Assembly (NCBI RefSeq): GCF_000172795.2
Contig: NZ_CP020947.1
Coordinates: forward strand, 809,001 to 873,000
Direction: 5' to 3'
DNA length: 64,000 bases
DNA from: Rhizobium sp. CIAT894
Lineage (GTDB): Bacteria > Pseudomonadota > Alphaproteobacteria > Rhizobiales > Rhizobiaceae
In this document: piece by piece, positions 46,834 through 56,901 of the stretch
How the letters are laid out: each line of letters opens with the position of its first letter
Numbering within the stretch: the stretch's first letter is position 1
Translations under genes and position numbers: made by a program
Notes under the pieces: generated by a model
Seen by the model: the letters and a program-made list of their open reading frames with translations, nothing else
What the model was told of the DNA's origin: nothing
Database searches by the model: none

Positions 46834-47682
46834 ATGGCCAGGCGGATAGAAAACTTCTCGGAGATAACAGGTCATTATGACGTGGTGCTCTGTGATGTCT
46901 GGGGCGTCGTTCACAACGGCGTCGAGCCGTTTCCGAAGGCCGCTGCTGCCCTTGAAGCGGCGCGCGCAAGCGGCGTCGCCGTCGTCCTCATCACCAATTC
47001 GCCGCGTCTTTCCTGGCAGGTGGTCGAGCAACTACGCGAGATCGGCGTTCCCGACAGCGCCTATGACAGGATCGTCACCTCGGGCGACGTCACGCGCCGG
47101 CTGATTGCCGAAGGGCCGAAGACGGTCTTTCTGCTCGGCCCCGAGCGCGACAAGGCGCTTCTCGAAGGCATCGGCGTCGAGCGCCGGCCGGCCACCGAAG
47201 CGCAATCGCTCGTCTGCACCGGCTTTTTCGACGATGAGACCGAGAAGCCGGAAGATTACACCGACATGCTTCTGGATTTCCAGGCGCGCGAGGTGCCGAT
47301 GATCTGCGCCAATCCCGACCTCGTCGTCGAGCGCGGCCACCGCATCATCCCCTGCGCCGGCGCCATGGCCGCCTATTACGAGCAGCTTGGCGGCAGCACC
47401 CGCATCGCCGGAAAACCGCACCGGCCGATCTATGAGGCGACGCTCGCCGCTGCCCGCGAGCTTCACGGGGATTTCCCCGTCGAGCGCGTGCTGGCAATCG
47501 GCGACGGCATGCCGACCGATGTGCGCGGCGCCTTGAATTACGGCCTCGACCTTCTCTACATCAGCGGCGGTATCCACGCCAAGGAATACACCTTGAACGG
47601 CGAGACCGACGAGGCGATCCTCAACGCCTATCTCGATCGGGAAAAAGCCGCGCCGAAGTGGTGGATGCCCCGCCTTGCATAG
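46834..47682 (+). CDS. HAD-superfamily class IIA hydrolase (NagD-like, TIGR01459 type)
   Basis: A 282-residue phosphatase. Motif I is VLCDVWGVVHNGVEPF, motif II VVLITNSPR, the class II cap lies between them and the C-terminal part, and the final motif is AIGDGMPTDVRGA. This DVWGVxHNG variant is typical of the alphaproteobacterial family. The ATG at 46834 is chosen; the frame is open upstream from 46669. It ends 26 bp before ribF, so the two are likely co-transcribed, but the substrate is unknown. Confidence 0.85.
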   Translation: MARRIENFSEITGHYDVVLCDVWGVVHNGVEPFPKAAAALEAARASGVAVVLITNSPRLSWQVVEQLREIGVPDSAYDRIVTSGDVTRRLIAEGPKTVFLLGPERDKALLEGIGVERRPATEAQSLVCTGFFDDETEKPEDYTDMLLDFQAREVPMICANPDLVVERGHRIIPCAGAMAAYYEQLGGSTRIAGKPHRPIYEATLAAARELHGDFPVERVLAIGDGMPTDVRGALNYGLDLLYISGGIHAKEYTLNGETDEAILNAYLDREKAAPKWWMPRLA

Positions 47683-47708
47683 AGCCTCGCATAAAGAGAA
47701 GCCAGCCG

Positions 47709-48692
47709 ATGACCGTCTTCCATCGCAATGAAACCCGGGAACCTCTACCCGCCCATCTCAAGGGCGGCGTCATCGCCATCGGCAATTTCGACGGCGTGCA
47801 TCGGGGCCACCAGTCGGTGCTCAGCCGCGCGCTCGAAATCTCCAAGGCGCGCGGCATCCCTGCGCTGGTGCTGACCTTCGAGCCGCATCCGCGCACGGTC
47901 TTCCGGCCCGAGACGCCGGTCTTCCGGCTGACGCCCGCACCGCTCAAGGCCCGCATCCTGGAAACGCTCGGTTTCAACGCCGTCATCGAATATCCCTTCG
48001 ATCACGAGTTCTCGCAGCGCTCGGCCGATGATTTCATCCATTCGATCCTCAAGGATTGGCTCGGCGCCTCGGAAGTCGTCACCGGCTTCGATTTCCATTT
48101 CGGCCGCGGCCGCGAGGGCGGTCCGGCCTTCCTGATGAATGCCGGCCAGACCTACGGCTTCGGCGTCACCCTGATCGACGCCTTCCGCGACGAAAACGCC
48201 GATGTCGTCTCGTCGAGCCATATCCGCGCGCTTTTGAAGGAGGGCAGCGTCAGCGAAGTCGCGGGCATGCTGGGCTACCGCTATACTGTGGAGGCCGAGG
48301 TGATCGACGGCGAAAAGCTCGGCCGGCAGCTCGGTTTCCCCACGGCCAATATGCGCCTGCCGCCGGAGGTCGATCTTGCCGCCGGCATCTACGCCGTCCG
48401 CTTCCGCCGCCAGGACGGCACGCTGCACGATGGCGTCGCCAGCTACGGCCGCCGCCCGACGGTGACGGCAAACGGCGCGCCGCTGCTCGAAACCTATCTC
48501 TTCGACTTCAGCGGCGATCTCTACGGTCAGCGCTGCGCCGTCTCCTTCTTCGGCTATATCAGACCCGAGCTGAAATTCGACGGCCTCGATCCGCTTGTCG
48601 CCCAGATCAAGCGCGACGAGGAGGAGGCGAGGGCGCTGCTATCGGGTGTGACGCCGCTCGGCGAACTCGACCGTAAGCTTTGTTTTTCCTGA
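47709..48692 (+). CDS. ribF: Bifunctional riboflavin kinase/FAD synthetase
   Basis: Converts riboflavin to FMN and FMN to FAD. The 327-residue protein has the N-terminal FAD synthetase (nucleotidylyltransferase) motif IGNFDGVHRGHQ near residue 23 and the C-terminal flavokinase signature KLGRQLGFPTANM with GIYAVRF and LETYLFDFSGDLYG. The ATG at 47709 is used; the open frame begins slightly earlier. It is upstream of ileS by 284 bp, a common neighbourhood in proteobacteria. Confidence 0.93.
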   Translation: MTVFHRNETREPLPAHLKGGVIAIGNFDGVHRGHQSVLSRALEISKARGIPALVLTFEPHPRTVFRPETPVFRLTPAPLKARILETLGFNAVIEYPFDHEFSQRSADDFIHSILKDWLGASEVVTGFDFHFGRGREGGPAFLMNAGQTYGFGVTLIDAFRDENADVVSSSHIRALLKEGSVSEVAGMLGYRYTVEAEVIDGEKLGRQLGFPTANMRLPPEVDLAAGIYAVRFRRQDGTLHDGVASYGRRPTVTANGAPLLETYLFDFSGDLYGQRCAVSFFGYIRPELKFDGLDPLVAQIKRDEEEARALLSGVTPLGELDRKLCFS

Positions 48693-48976
48693 AGTTGTGA
48701 GTCTGGCTGCAGCCGTGAGGCCGGCAATTCCAGCCATCGGTGCCGATTGCGGTCCCACGAATTCTGCTCTTCCTTTTCCGGGCAAAAACGCCTATGAACC
48801 GGCGCTATGACGAAATTTCGGCTGGCGATGACGATGCGAATTATCGGCCCGGCCTTCCGCGCGCGCTAAGCGGCCGGGAGGTCCGGGTTTTTGGCGCTTG
48901 GATATGAGCGCTTCCGTCACCAGCTTTTTCACGCCGTTGCGCCCCTTCCTGGGCCGCCAGAAACGATTGTCCCGAT

Positions 48977-51868
48977 ATGACCGACACAGCCGAAAAGATC
49001 GACTATTCGAAGACCCTCTATTTGCCCGAGACCGATTTCCCGATGCGCGCCGGCCTGCCGCAGAAGGAGCCGGAGCTGGTCAAGCGCTGGCAGGAGATGG
49101 GCCTCTACAAGAAACTGCGCGCCTCGGCCGCCGGCCGCGAAAAGTTCGTGCTGCACGACGGCCCGCCCTATGCCAACGGCAACATCCATATCGGCCACGC
49201 GCTGAACAAGATCCTCAAGGACGTCATCAACCGCTCGTTCCAGATGCGCGGCTACGACGCCAATTACGTGCCCGGCTGGGATTGCCACGGCCTGCCGATC
49301 GAATGGAAGATCGAGGAGAAGTACCGCGAGAAGGGCAAGAACAAGGACGAGGTTCCGGTCAACGAGTTCCGCAGGGAATGCCGTGAATTCGCCACCGGCT
49401 GGATCAAGACCCAGGCGGAAGAATTCAAGCGTCTCGGCATCGAGGGCGACTTCGACAATCCCTACACGACGATGAACTTCCACGCGGAATCGCGTATCGC
49501 CGGCGAACTCCTCAAGATCGCCGCCAGCGGCCAGCTTTATCGCGGCTCCAAGCCGATCATGTGGTCGGTGGTCGAGCGCACGGCGCTGGCCGAGGCCGAG
49601 GTCGAGTACCAGGATTACGAGAGCGATACGATCTGGGTGAAATTCCCGGTCGTCGGAGGTCCGTCCGCGCTGAAGGATGCCTTCGTGGTGATCTGGACGA
49701 CGACGCCTTGGACGATCCCCGGCAACCGCGCGATCTCCTTTTCCGCACGTGTCTCCTACGGCCTCTATGAGGTGACGGCGGCCGAGAATGATTTCGGTCC
49801 GCGTCCCGGCGAAAGGCTGATCTTTGCCGATAAGCTGGCCGAGGAATCCTTCGCCAAGGCCAAGCTGCAGTATAAGCGTTTGAGCGATGTCTCTAAGGCG
49901 GACTTCGCGGCGATGGTCTGCGCCCATCCCTTCAAGGGTCTCGATGGCGGCTATGAATTCGCTGTACCGCTGCTCGATGGCGATCACGTCACCGACGATG
50001 CCGGCACCGGCTTCGTGCACACGGCGCCCAGTCACGGCCGCGAAGACTTCGACGCCTGGATGTCGGCCGTCCGCACGCTGGAGGCGCGCGGCATCGACAC
50101 CAAGATCCCGTTCCCGGTCGATGACGGCGGCTTCTACACATCGGACGCTCCCGGCTTCGAGGGCGCCCGCGTCATCGACGACAACGGCAAGAAGGGCGAT
50201 GCCAACGACCGCGTCATCAAGGAACTGATCGCCCGCGGCGCGCTCTTTGCCCGCGGCCGGCTGAAGCATCAGTACCCGCATTCCTGGCGCTCGAAGAAGC
50301 CGGTGATCTTCCGCAACACGCCGCAATGGTTCGTCTATATGGACAAGACCCTTGCCGACGGCACGACGCTGCGTTCGCGCGCGCTGGGGGCGATCGATGA
50401 CACCCGTTTCGTGCCCGCCGCCGGCCAGAACCGCTTGCGCGCCATGATCGAGGGCCGCCCGGACTGGGTTCTTTCCCGTCAACGAGCATGGGGCGTGCCG
50501 ATCGCCGTCTTTGCCGACGATGAGGGCGAGGTCCTGGTCGACGAAGCCGTCAATGCCCGCATCCTCGAAGCCTTCGAACAGGAGGGCGCCGACGCCTGGT
50601 TTGCCGAAGGCGCCAAGGAGCGTTTCCTCGGCAACGACCATGACCATTCCCGCTGGAAGCAGGTCATGGATATCCTCGACGTGTGGTTCGATTCCGGCTC
50701 GACGCATACCTTCACGCTCGAGGACCGCCCGGACCTGAAGTGGCCGGCCGATCTTTATCTCGAGGGTTCCGACCAGCATCGCGGCTGGTTCCATTCCTCG
50801 CTCCTGGAATCGGCGGCCACGCGCGGCCGCGCGCCTTACAACGCCGTCCTCACCCATGGCTTCACCATGGACGAGAAGGGCGAGAAGATGTCGAAGTCGA
50901 AGGGCAACGTCACGGCACCTCAGGAAGTGATGAAGGATGCCGGCGCCGACATCCTGCGCCTCTGGGTGATGACCTCGGATTATGCCGACGACCTGCGTGT
51001 CGGCAAGACGATCATCCAGACCAATGTCGACGCCTATCGCAAGCTGCGCAACACCATCCGCTGGATGCTCGGCACGCTTGCCCACGACAAGGGCGAGGAG
51101 ATCGCCTTTGCCGATCTTCCGGAGCTGGAGCAACTGATGCTGCACCGGCTTGCCGAACTCGACGAGCTGGTGCGCGAGAATTACGATGCCTTCGATTTCA
51201 AGAAGATCGCCCGTGCGCTGATCGATTTCGCCAATGTCGAGCTTTCGGCCTTCTATTTCGATGTCCGCAAGGATGCGCTCTATTGCGACGCGCCGTCGAG
51301 CCTGCGCCGGCGCGCCAGCCTGCACGTCATCCGCCAGATCTTCGACTGCATGGTGACCTGGCTTGCCCCGATGCTGCCCTTCACCACCGAGGAAGCCTGG
51401 CTGTCGCGCAACCCCGCCGCCGTTTCCGTGCACCTGGAGCAGTTTACCCCGGTTGAAAAGGCATGGCGCAACGATACCCTGGCCGAGAAGTGGAAGAAGA
51501 TCCGCGCCGTCCGCTCGGTTGTGACAGGCGCCCTGGAAATCGAGCGCAAGGATAAGCGCATCGGCTCCTCGCTGGAGGCGGCTCCCGTCGTTCACATCGC
51601 CGATGCGGAGCTGATGAAGGCGCTGGAAGGTCAGGACTTCACCGAAGTCTGCATCACCTCGGCGATCGAGATCAAGGTGGGCCCTGGCCCGGCGGATGCT
51701 TTCCGCCTTGCCGAGGTGCCCGAGGTCAGCGTCGTGCCGAAGCTTGCAGAGGGTGAGAAATGCGCCCGCTCCTGGCGCATCACCCGAGATGTCGGTTCCG
51801 ATCCGGACTATCCCGATGTTTCGGCGCGTGACGCTGCCGCATTGCGCGAACTCGGCATCGGCGCTTGA
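48977..51868 (+). CDS. ileS: Isoleucyl-tRNA synthetase
   Basis: A 963-residue class I synthetase. The HIGH motif occurs as NIHIGHALN near residue 70 and the KMSKS loop as EKMSKSKGN near residue 636; [16 protein letters not shown] and the CP1 editing domain segment [14 protein letters not shown] lie between. The C-terminal anticodon domain is present, but a terminal zinc-binding Cys cluster was not seen, as in other alphaproteobacterial copies. The very long antisense frame over this gene is a codon-usage shadow. The 284-bp upstream gap shows no clear leader structure. Confidence 0.96.
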   Translation: MTDTAEKIDYSKTLYLPETDFPMRAGLPQKEPELVKRWQEMGLYKKLRASAAGREKFVLHDGPPYANGNIHIGHALNKILKDVINRSFQMRGYDANYVPGWDCHGLPIEWKIEEKYREKGKNKDEVPVNEFRRECREFATGWIKTQAEEFKRLGIEGDFDNPYTTMNFHAESRIAGELLKIAASGQLYRGSKPIMWSVVERTALAEAEVEYQDYESDTIWVKFPVVGGPSALKDAFVVIWTTTPWTIPGNRAISFSARVSYGLYEVTAAENDFGPRPGERLIFADKLAEESFAKAKLQYKRLSDVSKADFAAMVCAHPFKGLDGGYEFAVPLLDGDHVTDDAGTGFVHTAPSHGREDFDAWMSAVRTLEARGIDTKIPFPVDDGGFYTSDAPGFEGARVIDDNGKKGDANDRVIKELIARGALFARGRLKHQYPHSWRSKKPVIFRNTPQWFVYMDKTLADGTTLRSRALGAIDDTRFVPAAGQNRLRAMIEGRPDWVLSRQRAWGVPIAVFADDEGEVLVDEAVNARILEAFEQEGADAWFAEGAKERFLGNDHDHSRWKQVMDILDVWFDSGSTHTFTLEDRPDLKWPADLYLEGSDQHRGWFHSSLLESAATRGRAPYNAVLTHGFTMDEKGEKMSKSKGNVTAPQEVMKDAGADILRLWVMTSDYADDLRVGKTIIQTNVDAYRKLRNTIRWMLGTLAHDKGEEIAFADLPELEQLMLHRLAELDELVRENYDAFDFKKIARALIDFANVELSAFYFDVRKDALYCDAPSSLRRRASLHVIRQIFDCMVTWLAPMLPFTTEEAWLSRNPAAVSVHLEQFTPVEKAWRNDTLAEKWKKIRAVRSVVTGALEIERKDKRIGSSLEAAPVVHIADAELMKALEGQDFTEVCITSAIEIKVGPGPADAFRLAEVPEVSVVPKLAEGEKCARSWRITRDVGSDPDYPDVSARDAAALRELGIGA

Positions 51869-51999
51869 AGATATTTGCCGGGTGAATTGCGTTTTCGCGG
51901 TTCATCCGGTAAAAGCTGCCTGAAAATGGCCGGATTTTTGCGTCAGGGGGACGGTTGTCCGGTTGGGCAACGATTGCACCGGTGGCTGGAAGGGTTTTC

Positions 52000-52629
52000 A
52001 TGTTCGCAACGCATTGGTTCCGTATGGGCGCCTGCCTGTCTGTCGTCATGGCGGGATGCTCCCTGGTGTCCAGTTGCGCCAGCAGCCCGACCTACGGCAC
52101 CGACAAAACAGCCATGGAGCAATTGACCGACGACCTCGGTCAGTCCGTGTCGTTGACCGGGCCGGACCCGAAGAACAAGGGCGTCAAATACACGCCGCGC
52201 CCGACGCTGGTGCTGCCGGCCGCCGGGCAGAAGGAAACCCTCGTTGCGCCGCAGCAGACGGTCGCCAACAAGGACAATCCGCAGTGGATCGAATCGCCGG
52301 AGGAAACCCGCGCCCGCCTGGTTTCCGAGGCTGATGCGAACTCCGACAATCCGAATTACCGCTCGCCGCTCGCCAGCTCCGCCATCGAAGGCGGCCGCCG
52401 CACGACGGAAGCCCAGACCAAGGCCTATCGTGAAGCCCGCGCCCTGCAGAAGGGCTCCTATGTCGATCAGCGCCGCTACATATCCGATCCGCCGCCCGGC
52501 TACCGCACGGTCGACGATCCGGCCAAGCTCGATGATGTCGGCGAGCCCGAACTCAAGAAGCAGAAGAAGCGCAAGAAGGACGCTGCGATCGCCAACAGCG
52601 GCAATCAGTGGTGGAATCTGCTGCAGTAG
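52000..52629 (+). CDS. Predicted lipoprotein of unknown function
   Basis: A 209-residue protein beginning at the ATG at 52000 (preceded by GGAAGGG). The N-terminus MFATHWFRMGACLSVVMAG leads to a lipobox LVSSC-ASS, predicting a lipid-anchored protein. The mature part is polar, with a Pro-rich middle (TPRPTLVLPAAGQKE) and a Lys-rich KKQKKRKKDA stretch near the C-terminus. No domain was recognised. It lies 131 bp after ileS, often-conserved context in Rhizobiales as far as I recall. Confidence 0.65.
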   Translation: MFATHWFRMGACLSVVMAGCSLVSSCASSPTYGTDKTAMEQLTDDLGQSVSLTGPDPKNKGVKYTPRPTLVLPAAGQKETLVAPQQTVANKDNPQWIESPEETRARLVSEADANSDNPNYRSPLASSAIEGGRRTTEAQTKAYREARALQKGSYVDQRRYISDPPPGYRTVDDPAKLDDVGEPELKKQKKRKKDAAIANSGNQWWNLLQ

Positions 52630-52677
52630 CAGCTTTTCCCGGCGTTTAGGCGTCGCTTCAGGGATCGGGGAGGGCAA

Positions 52678-52728
52678 GCCCCTCATCCGCCTGCCGGCAC
52701 CTTCTCCCCGCTCGCGGGGCGAAGGGGG
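52678..52728. repeat. RIME-like palindromic repeat, half copy C
   Basis: GCCCCTCATCCGCCTGCCGG then CACCTTCTCCCCGCTCGCGG and GGCGAAGGGGG: one arm of the element seen at 28418 and 40022. The opposing arm is missing; downstream to ~52857 other GC-rich inverted segments (CCCCTCGCCCCG with GGGTGAGGGG) follow. Confidence 0.75.
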
Positions 52729-52894
52729 CAAGCCGCAGCCTCTCCATTCCCCACCAACCTTTCGCAGGGCATGTCCCCTCGCCCCGTTTACGGGGGTCCG
52801 CAGGACGGGTCGAGACCCGTGGCTCGACCCCGGCAAGGGTTAGGGTGAGGGGCAGCCATTGGCCCGACAGCCCAAGATGATGGCGCACCTGAGG

Positions 52895-53368
52895 CTACGG
52901 CGCCTCTCTCTTTTGCGAAAAGAATCTCCGCAAAATCTCCGCCGATTGCACCTCGTTGAAACCAGAATAGACCTCCGGGGCGTGGTGACAGGTCGGCTGC
53001 GCATAGAACCGCACGCCGTTGTCGACACCACCGCCCTTCGGGTCCTCGGCGCCGTAATAGAGCCTGCGGATGCGCGCAAACGAGATGGCTGCCGCGCACA
53101 TGGTGCAAGGCTCGAGCGTCACGTAGAGATCGGCGCCGGCCAGGCGCTCCTGTCCGAGCGCTTCGCAGGCCAGCCGGATTGCGGCGATTTCGGCGTGTGC
53201 GGTCACGTCATTGAGTTCGCGCGTGCGGTTTCCCGAGCGCGAAACGGCAATATCGTCGATGACGACGACGGCGCCGATCGGCACCTCGCCGCGTTCTCCG
53301 GCAGCCCGCGCCTCTTCGAGCGCCATCTCCATGAAACGATTTGTCTTCACGATCGCACGAATTTCCAC
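52895..53368 (-). CDS. tadA: tRNA-specific adenosine deaminase TadA
   Basis: Deaminates A34 to inosine in tRNA-Arg(ACG). The 157-residue protein has the zinc-site HAEIAAIR with catalytic Glu and TLEPCTMCAAAIS with the two metal-binding cysteines. EVPIGAVVVIDD and the C-terminal helix FFSQKREAP are typical. The start is either the GTG at 53366-53368 or an in-frame GTG 18 bp downstream (VKTNRFMEMALEEA). It is divergent from the RluB-type gene across 54 bp. Confidence 0.92.
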   Translation of the reverse strand: MEIRAIVKTNRFMEMALEEARAAGERGEVPIGAVVVIDDIAVSRSGNRTRELNDVTAHAEIAAIRLACEALGQERLAGADLYVTLEPCTMCAAAISFARIRRLYYGAEDPKGGGVDNGVRFYAQPTCHHAPEVYSGFNEVQSAEILRRFFSQKREAP

Positions 53369-53422
53369 TTAACCGCAGATGCGTGACCTGATAGACAGGC
53401 CCAAAAGGCAGGCAAACAACAA

Positions 53423-55453
53423 ATGACACCCAAAGACAAGCCAAAACGCCCGGGCGCAAAGCCGTTTTCACGGGACACCGAGCCGAAGACCGGCGGCAAG
53501 CAGGGCGGCGGCAAGCCGGCAAAGACTGCGATCGCCGCCGAGACCGACGGCGACGCGAAGGCAGAACGCATTTCCAAGGTGATGGCGCGCGCCGGCGTCG
53601 CCTCCCGCCGCGACATCGAACGCATGATCATGGAAGGCCGTGTGACGCTGAACGGCAGGGCTCTCGACACGCCGGTCGTCAACGTCACGCTGGCCGATCG
53701 CATCGAGGTCGACGGCGTGCCGATCCGCGGCATCGAGCGCACCAGGCTGTGGCTTTATCACAAGCCGGCGGGCCTGGTGACCACCAATGCCGATCCGGAA
53801 GGCCGCTCGACCGTCTTCGACAACCTGCCGGAAGAACTGCCGCGCGTCATGTCGATCGGCCGCCTCGATATCAACACCGAAGGTCTGCTGCTGCTGACCA
53901 ATGACGGCGGTCTTGCCCGCGCACTCGAGTTGCCGGCGACCGGCTGGCTGCGCCGCTACCGTGTCCGCGCCCACGGCGAGATCGATCAGGAAGCGCTCGA
54001 CAAGCTGAAAGACGGCATCGCTGTCGACGGCGTGCTCTATGGTTCGATCGAGGCGACGCTCGACCGCACGCAAGGCTCCAACGTGTGGATTACCATGGGC
54101 CTTCGCGAGGGCAAGAACCGCGAAATCAAGAACGTACTCGGCGCCCTCGGCCTCGACGTCAATCGGCTGATCCGCATTTCCTATGGCCCGTTCCAGCTCG
54201 GCGATCTGCCGGAAGGCCATGTCATCGAGGTGCGCGGCCGCACGCTGCGCGACCAGCTCGGCCCGCGCCTGATCGAGGAAGCCAAGGCGAATTTCGACGC
54301 GCCGATCTATAATGCGCCGGCCGTTGCCGCCGAGGAAGAGGCTGATGCCCCAGCCCCGGAAAAGCGCGAGCAGCGTCCGCGCCGCGACGAGGACAAGCGC
54401 GAACGGGCGCTGAGCCGCCTCGACACCAAGCGCGACGATCGCCGCGGTGGCGGGCGCAAGGATGACGACCGCCGCGATGGCGGCCGCTTCGACGACGACA
54501 AGCCGAAACGTCCCCAGCCGCTCGGCCAGCGCCGCAGCGCCAATGTCTGGATGGCGCCGGGTGCCCGGCCGCTCGGCGAAAAGGCTGCGGCGAAAGCCGC
54601 CAAGAATGAGCAGACCGCGCGCCGGCGCGGCGAGCAGGCGCCGGCAAAGAGCGCCGGTTTCCACCATATCGAGGATCGCCCGCGCACGCAGATCAACCGT
54701 GTGCGCGAGGAGGACGGCGAATGGATCCGCTCGAGCGAGGAGCCTCACCGCAAGGATGAGGGCGAGGGCCGCGGCCGCAAGCGCTCGTTCGGGGATCGTC
54801 CGGCCCGCGAAGACCGCGGTTTTGGCGACCGCCCGGCGCGCGGCGAACGCCGTCCCCGCGAAGGCGGGGATGAACGTCCGCGTGCCAGAAGCTCTGCCGG
54901 CGAAGGCCGTTCGGAGCGTCCGCGCGGCGACCGGCCTTTCGGTGATCGTCCCTCACGCGGCGATCGTCCCTTCGGCGACAAGCCGCGCGGCGACCGCAAG
55001 CCGCGTGGCGATGGTGACGAGCGTCCCCGTGCCGCCAGAGCCGCCACCGGTGAGGCCCGCTCGGAGCGCCCGCGCGGCGACCGGCCTTTCGGCGATCGTC
55101 CTTCACGCGGCGATCGGCCGTTCGGTGACAAGCCGCGTGGTGATCGCAGGCCGCGCGAGGATGGCGACGAACGGCCGCGCGCAGCCAGGAGCTTTGCCGG
55201 CGAGGGCCGTTCCGAACGTCCGCGCGGCGAAAGGTCGTTCGGCGACAAGCCTTCGGGTGATAAGCCCCGCGGTAAAGGTTTTGCCGGCAAGCCCGGTGGG
55301 GCCAAGAATTTTTCCGGCAAGCCGAAAGGCGCCAAGTCGAGTGGCAGCAGGCCGGGCGGTGACCGGCCGGGCGGCGACAGGCCCGCGGGCGGGCCGTCCA
55401 GAGGTGGTGGAAAAGGAAAGGGAATGACGCGCGGTGCGGATCGTCGGCGGTGA
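53423..55453 (+). CDS. rluB: RluB/RsuA-type pseudouridine synthase with repetitive basic tail
   Basis: A 676-residue protein. After a charged lead-in come an S4 domain (RISKVMARAGVASRRDIERM) and a RsuA/RluB/E/F catalytic domain: SIGRLDINTEGLLLLTNDG with the catalytic Asp, LREGKNREIKNVLGALG and RLIRISYGPF. It likely makes a pseudouridine in 23S rRNA helix 89-93 (RluB-like). Residues beyond ~300 are low-complexity, Arg/Asp/Gly-rich; three 50-residue tandem copies containing RGDRPFGDRPSRGDRPFGD occupy about residues 497-640. The catalytic core ends before 300, so this tail more than doubles it. It overlaps rsmD by 20 bp. Confidence 0.88.
   Translation: MTPKDKPKRPGAKPFSRDTEPKTGGKQGGGKPAKTAIAAETDGDAKAERISKVMARAGVASRRDIERMIMEGRVTLNGRALDTPVVNVTLADRIEVDGVPIRGIERTRLWLYHKPAGLVTTNADPEGRSTVFDNLPEELPRVMSIGRLDINTEGLLLLTNDGGLARALELPATGWLRRYRVRAHGEIDQEALDKLKDGIAVDGVLYGSIEATLDRTQGSNVWITMGLREGKNREIKNVLGALGLDVNRLIRISYGPFQLGDLPEGHVIEVRGRTLRDQLGPRLIEEAKANFDAPIYNAPAVAAEEEADAPAPEKREQRPRRDEDKRERALSRLDTKRDDRRGGGRKDDDRRDGGRFDDDKPKRPQPLGQRRSANVWMAPGARPLGEKAAAKAAKNEQTARRRGEQAPAKSAGFHHIEDRPRTQINRVREEDGEWIRSSEEPHRKDEGEGRGRKRSFGDRPAREDRGFGDRPARGERRPREGGDERPRARSSAGEGRSERPRGDRPFGDRPSRGDRPFGDKPRGDRKPRGDGDERPRAARAATGEARSERPRGDRPFGDRPSRGDRPFGDKPRGDRRPREDGDERPRAARSFAGEGRSERPRGERSFGDKPSGDKPRGKGFAGKPGGAKNFSGKPKGAKSSGSRPGGDRPGGDRPAGGPSRGGGKGKGMTRGADRRR
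54790..55260 (+). repeat. 150-bp tandem repeat inside the rluB-type gene
   Basis: The segment TCGGAGCG(T/C)CCGCGCGGCGA starts at 54911 and 55061 and, diverged, at 55211: an exact 150-bp period, with a weaker partial copy before. The first two units are nearly identical in DNA, so slippage or recombination is likely. Confidence 0.9.
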
Positions 55454-55994
55454 GTTTCGCGGACGGCCTCTCGCCGTGCCAAAATCCAACGAGATCCGGC
55501 CGACTGCCGACCGGACGCGCGAGAGCCTGTTCAATATATTGAGCCATGCCTATCCGGACTGCGTCGACGGCACCCGGATCCTTGACCTTTTTGCCGGCAC
55601 TGGCGCCGTCGGTCTCGAAGCCGTCTCGCGCGGCTGTCGCCATGCGCTCTTCGTCGAAAACAGCGTCGAGGGCAGGGCGCTGCTCTGGGAGAATATCGAT
55701 GCGCTCGGCCTGCACGGCCGCACGCGCATCCTGCGCCGGGATGCCACCGATCTCGGCAGCGTCGGCAATCTCGAGCCCTTCGACGTGCTGTTTGCCGATC
55801 CGCCCTATGGCAAGGGCCTCGGCGAGAAGGCGATGGCTGCCGCCGCCATGGGCGGCTGGCTGCGGCCGGGCGCGATCGCGGTGCTCGAAGAACGCGGCGA
55901 TATTGTCGTTTCCGTGCATCCTTCCTATGTCTTCCTCGAAAACCGCATCTTTGGCGATACGAGGGTGCATTTCTTCCGGTATCAGCCGCAATAA
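55434..55994 (+). CDS. rsmD: 16S rRNA (guanine-N2)-methyltransferase RsmD
   Basis: Methylates N2 of G966 in 16S rRNA. The 186-residue protein has MRIVGGEFRGRPL at the start (GTG start at 55434), the SAM motif ILDLFAGTGAVGLEAVSRG and the catalytic LFADPPYGKG. RPTADRTRESLFNIL is the family's N-terminal signature. The GTG lies inside the 3' end of the rluB-type gene (20-bp overlap), indicating coupling. Confidence 0.93.
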   Translation: MRIVGGEFRGRPLAVPKSNEIRPTADRTRESLFNILSHAYPDCVDGTRILDLFAGTGAVGLEAVSRGCRHALFVENSVEGRALLWENIDALGLHGRTRILRRDATDLGSVGNLEPFDVLFADPPYGKGLGEKAMAAAAMGGWLRPGAIAVLEERGDIVVSVHPSYVFLENRIFGDTRVHFFRYQPQ

Positions 55995-56007
55995 GCGGGG
56001 GCGGGGC

Positions 56008-56889
56008 GTGCAGCAGGCAGAGATCATCAGCCCGAAACTGCCTGCGATCAGCGATCTTCCAACGGTCGCTGTCGCTTTCGGCGGCGGCGGCGCGCGCGGG
56101 CTTGCCCATATCCATGTCATCGAGACGCTCGACGAACTCGGTATCCGGCCGGTGGCGGTATCCGGCTCGTCGATGGGCGCGATCATGGGGGCCGGCATGG
56201 CTGCCGGCATGTCCGGCGCCGAAATCCGTGAACATGCGCTGGCGACCGTCGGCAACAAGACGGCCGTCGTCAGCCGCATCTGGGGCCTGAGACCGACGAC
56301 GGTGCGCGATGCGGTGGCCAAGGGCATCCGCATCGGCCAGTTCAATCTGGAGCGGATCCTCAAGGCCTTCCTGCCCTCCGAACTGCCGGCCCGCTTCGAG
56401 GATCTGCTGGTGCCGATGAAGGTCATCACCACGGATTATTACGGGCAAAGCGAAGTCATCATCGAAGAGGGCGAGCTGTTTCCGGCCCTCGCCGCCTCTT
56501 CCGCCATCCCAGCCGTCTTCATGCCGGTGCGCCTGCGCGGCCGGGTGATGATCGACGGCGGCATCAGCAATCCGGTGCCCTACGAACCGCTGATGGATCT
56601 TGCCGACATCGTCGTCGGCATCGATGTCGTCGGCGCGCCGGAGGGTGACGGCACGCATATTCCAAACCGCATGGAAAGCATCTTCGGTTCCGGCCAGCTG
56701 ATGATGCAGACGGCGATCACGCTGAAACTGAAGCTGCGCCCGCCGCACATCTTCCTGCGCCCGGCGGTCGGGCGCACCGGCGTCATGGATTTCCTCAAGG
56801 CCCGTGACGTGCTGGCCATGTCGGTCGGCGTCAAGGACGAGTTGAAATTCGCCCTCGACCGCGAGATCGAAGCGCGGCTGAAGCGCTGA
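56008..56889 (+). CDS. Patatin-like phospholipase
   Basis: A 293-residue protein with the patatin signatures: oxyanion GGGGARG near residue 30, the nucleophile elbow GSSMG near residue 52, and the catalytic Asp in MIDGGISNPVPY. It is a serine hydrolase of the RssA/NTE group, predicted to cleave acyl groups from phospholipids. The GTG at 56008 with upstream GGGG is chosen; the open frame before it overlaps rsmD without meaning. It follows rsmD by 13 bp. Confidence 0.85.
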   Translation: MQQAEIISPKLPAISDLPTVAVAFGGGGARGLAHIHVIETLDELGIRPVAVSGSSMGAIMGAGMAAGMSGAEIREHALATVGNKTAVVSRIWGLRPTTVRDAVAKGIRIGQFNLERILKAFLPSELPARFEDLLVPMKVITTDYYGQSEVIIEEGELFPALAASSAIPAVFMPVRLRGRVMIDGGISNPVPYEPLMDLADIVVGIDVVGAPEGDGTHIPNRMESIFGSGQLMMQTAITLKLKLRPPHIFLRPAVGRTGVMDFLKARDVLAMSVGVKDELKFALDREIEARLKR

Positions 56890-56901
56890 TGTTCTCTTAA
56901 C

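Noticed and set aside
48693..48976. A leader or T-box-like element before ileS
   Set aside because: No T-box consensus or terminator/antiterminator pair is visible, and T-boxes are not expected in Alphaproteobacteria.
48929..51595. An 888-codon open frame antisense to ileS
   Set aside because: It is the mirror of a GC-rich, conserved synthetase gene. The translation is compositionally odd (Asp, Gly, His and Arg-rich), shows no family features, and is explained by strong third-position GC bias.
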